Below are positions 33,765 through 34,663 of a stretch of DNA of 34,663 bases, in pieces (the stretch's first letter is position 1; every line of letters starts with the position of its first letter). Made by a program: the position numbers and the translations under genes. Where the stretch lies: NCBI RefSeq assembly GCF_002087335.1, contig NZ_MWVJ01000012.1:1-34663 (forward strand), given 5' to 3'. This DNA is from Pseudophaeobacter leonis. GTDB taxonomy: Bacteria > Pseudomonadota > Alphaproteobacteria > Rhodobacterales > Rhodobacteraceae. The notes below the pieces were generated by a model. That model was not told the origin of the DNA. It did not search any database and saw nothing but the letters and a program-made list of their open reading frames with translations.

Positions 33765-34663
33765 ATGACACGAGTGATAAGCCGCAGTTTTCTGGTGCTC
33801 TTAGGTTTGCTCATTACCCTGACAAGCTGCTGGGCCGTGCTGGCCCTGTGGTATCGACTGCCATTCAATGATGTGACACGCGGGGCCTTTGCCGCAGGTT
33901 TTGCGGTTCTGGCCATAGCAGTGATACTGGGGCTGTTTCGCACCCGTCGGCTGCGCGCACTGGCCACCTATTGTCTGGCTCTGGCAACGGTCCTCACCTG
34001 GTGGGTCAGCCTGACCCCGCCCCATACGCGCAACTGGTCGCCAGATGTGGCGCGACAGGTCACAGGCGAGCTCGAAGGCTCCACTCTGACCCTGACGGAT
34101 GTCCGCAATTTCACCTGGCGCAGCCCCGAAGATTTTGACGCCCATTGGGAGGTCCGGCACTACGACCTGGAACAGCTTGAGACGGTCGATCTGTTCATGT
34201 CCTATTGGTCCGGCAAGATGATCGCGCATATGATTGTGAGCTTTGGCTTTTCCGACGGCGAACATATCGCCTGGTCGGTCGAGGTCCGGCGTCAGCTCGG
34301 CGGAGGCTTCTCGCCGGTGGCGGATATGTTCAAGACCAACACCCTGGCAATTGTTGCCGCGGATGAGCGCGACCTGATCGGCACCCGCACCAATGCGCGC
34401 GGTGAGGATGTGCAGCTCTTTCGCATCCGCACCAGCCCGGAAAAAGCCCGCGCGCTCCTGCTGCAATATGTTGAGGCCGGCAACCGGCTGGCGCAGCAGC
34501 CGCAATGGTACAACTCGGTCTTCACCAATTGCACCACGGTGGTGTTTCAGATGATCCGCACGATTGTGGGTGAGGTGCCGCTCGACTGGCGGGTTATGGC
34601 AATGGCTACCTGCCCGAATATGCCTATGAGGCAGGTGTGCTGGACATGCGTCTGTCCCCGCCC
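33765..34663 (+). CDS. DUF4105 / Lnb N-terminal periplasmic-domain-like protein, truncated by window end
   Basis: A membrane protein of at least 290 residues, running off the window. It starts MTRVISRSFLVLLGLLITLT with about three hydrophobic segments in the first 90 residues. The following extracytoplasmic domain has FTWRSPEDFDAHWEVRHYDLEQLETVDL near residue 120, AHMIVSFGFSDG, and the motif FTNCTTVVFQMIR. Such domains, recently named for the lipoprotein acyl-transferase Lnb, carry a catalytic His and Cys; here the His of AHMIVSF and the Cys of NCTT are candidates. One base is missing near 34596: the other frame gives GNGYLPEYAYEAGVLDMRLSP, the expected family sequence. Confidence 0.8.
   Translation, partial: MTRVISRSFLVLLGLLITLTSCWAVLALWYRLPFNDVTRGAFAAGFAVLAIAVILGLFRTRRLRALATYCLALATVLTWWVSLTPPHTRNWSPDVARQVTGELEGSTLTLTDVRNFTWRSPEDFDAHWEVRHYDLEQLETVDLFMSYWSGKMIAHMIVSFGFSDGEHIAWSVEVRRQLGGGFSPVADMFKTNTLAIVAADERDLIGTRTNARGEDVQLFRIRTSPEKARALLLQYVEAGNRLAQQPQWYNSVFTNCTTVVFQMIRTIVGEVPLDWRVMAMATCPNMPMRQVCWTCVCPR

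Overview
The window looks like chromosomal DNA of a roseobacter-group alphaproteobacterium (Rhodobacteraceae). The evidence is the high GC content, the codon use, and the gene families: a complete alphaproteobacterial PHA locus (phaR, phaP, phaC, phaZ), a MetR-type LysR regulator divergent from metF, a type III PLP decarboxylase divergent from an Lrp/AsnC regulator, and a His/Gln/Arg-type ABC importer followed by two glutamine-synthetase-like ligases. No phage, IS element, CRISPR array, tRNA or rRNA gene was seen. The genus cannot be fixed from the sequence alone.

Layout. 1-3.8 kb: MDR-family NADP oxidoreductase, LysR regulator, metF, PaaI-type thioesterase. 3.8-7.2 kb (minus strand): a lone molybdopterin large subunit (form II CoxL-like) overlapping a DUF2235 hydrolase. 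7.2-8.9 kb: ornithine/lysine-type decarboxylase divergent from Lrp/AsnC. 9.1-12.3 kb: valS with a strong terminator. 12.5-14.6 kb: DUF1330 protein, then a tight three-gene unit of two TerB-like proteins and a PhnD-like protein with no signal peptide. 14.7-18.2 kb: polar amino-acid ABC transporter (ATPase, binding protein, two permeases). 18.3-23.3 kb: GS-like ligase, class I amidotransferase, second GS-like ligase, FAD oxidoreductase, which resembles a gamma-glutamyl (Puu-type) amine catabolic route fed by the transporter. 23.4-24.7 kb: DegT aminotransferase. 24.8-31.2 kb: PHA storage genes with an NAD-epimerase-like gene and a GFA-like gene among them. 31.3-34.7 kb: two alpha/beta hydrolases, a VOC protein, and a DUF4105/Lnb-like membrane protein cut by the window end.

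Two properties dominate. First, at least ten genes carry frame-breaking lesions, usually one-base indels and often in short homopolymers, while the protein on both sides stays well conserved. They include two lesions in valS, an essential gene. This pattern fits base-calling or assembly error better than biological decay, so the broken genes are listed as joined loci. Second, the PHA genes share an 11-bp CTGC-N3-GCAG-like box in front of phaR, phaP and the phaC/phaZ divergent region, so a PhaR regulon can be read directly from the sequence.

The least explained unit is the TerB-TerB-PhnD-like operon. The lone CoxL-like subunit with DUF2235 is the next most unusual. I found no convincing, wholly new defence or mobile system.
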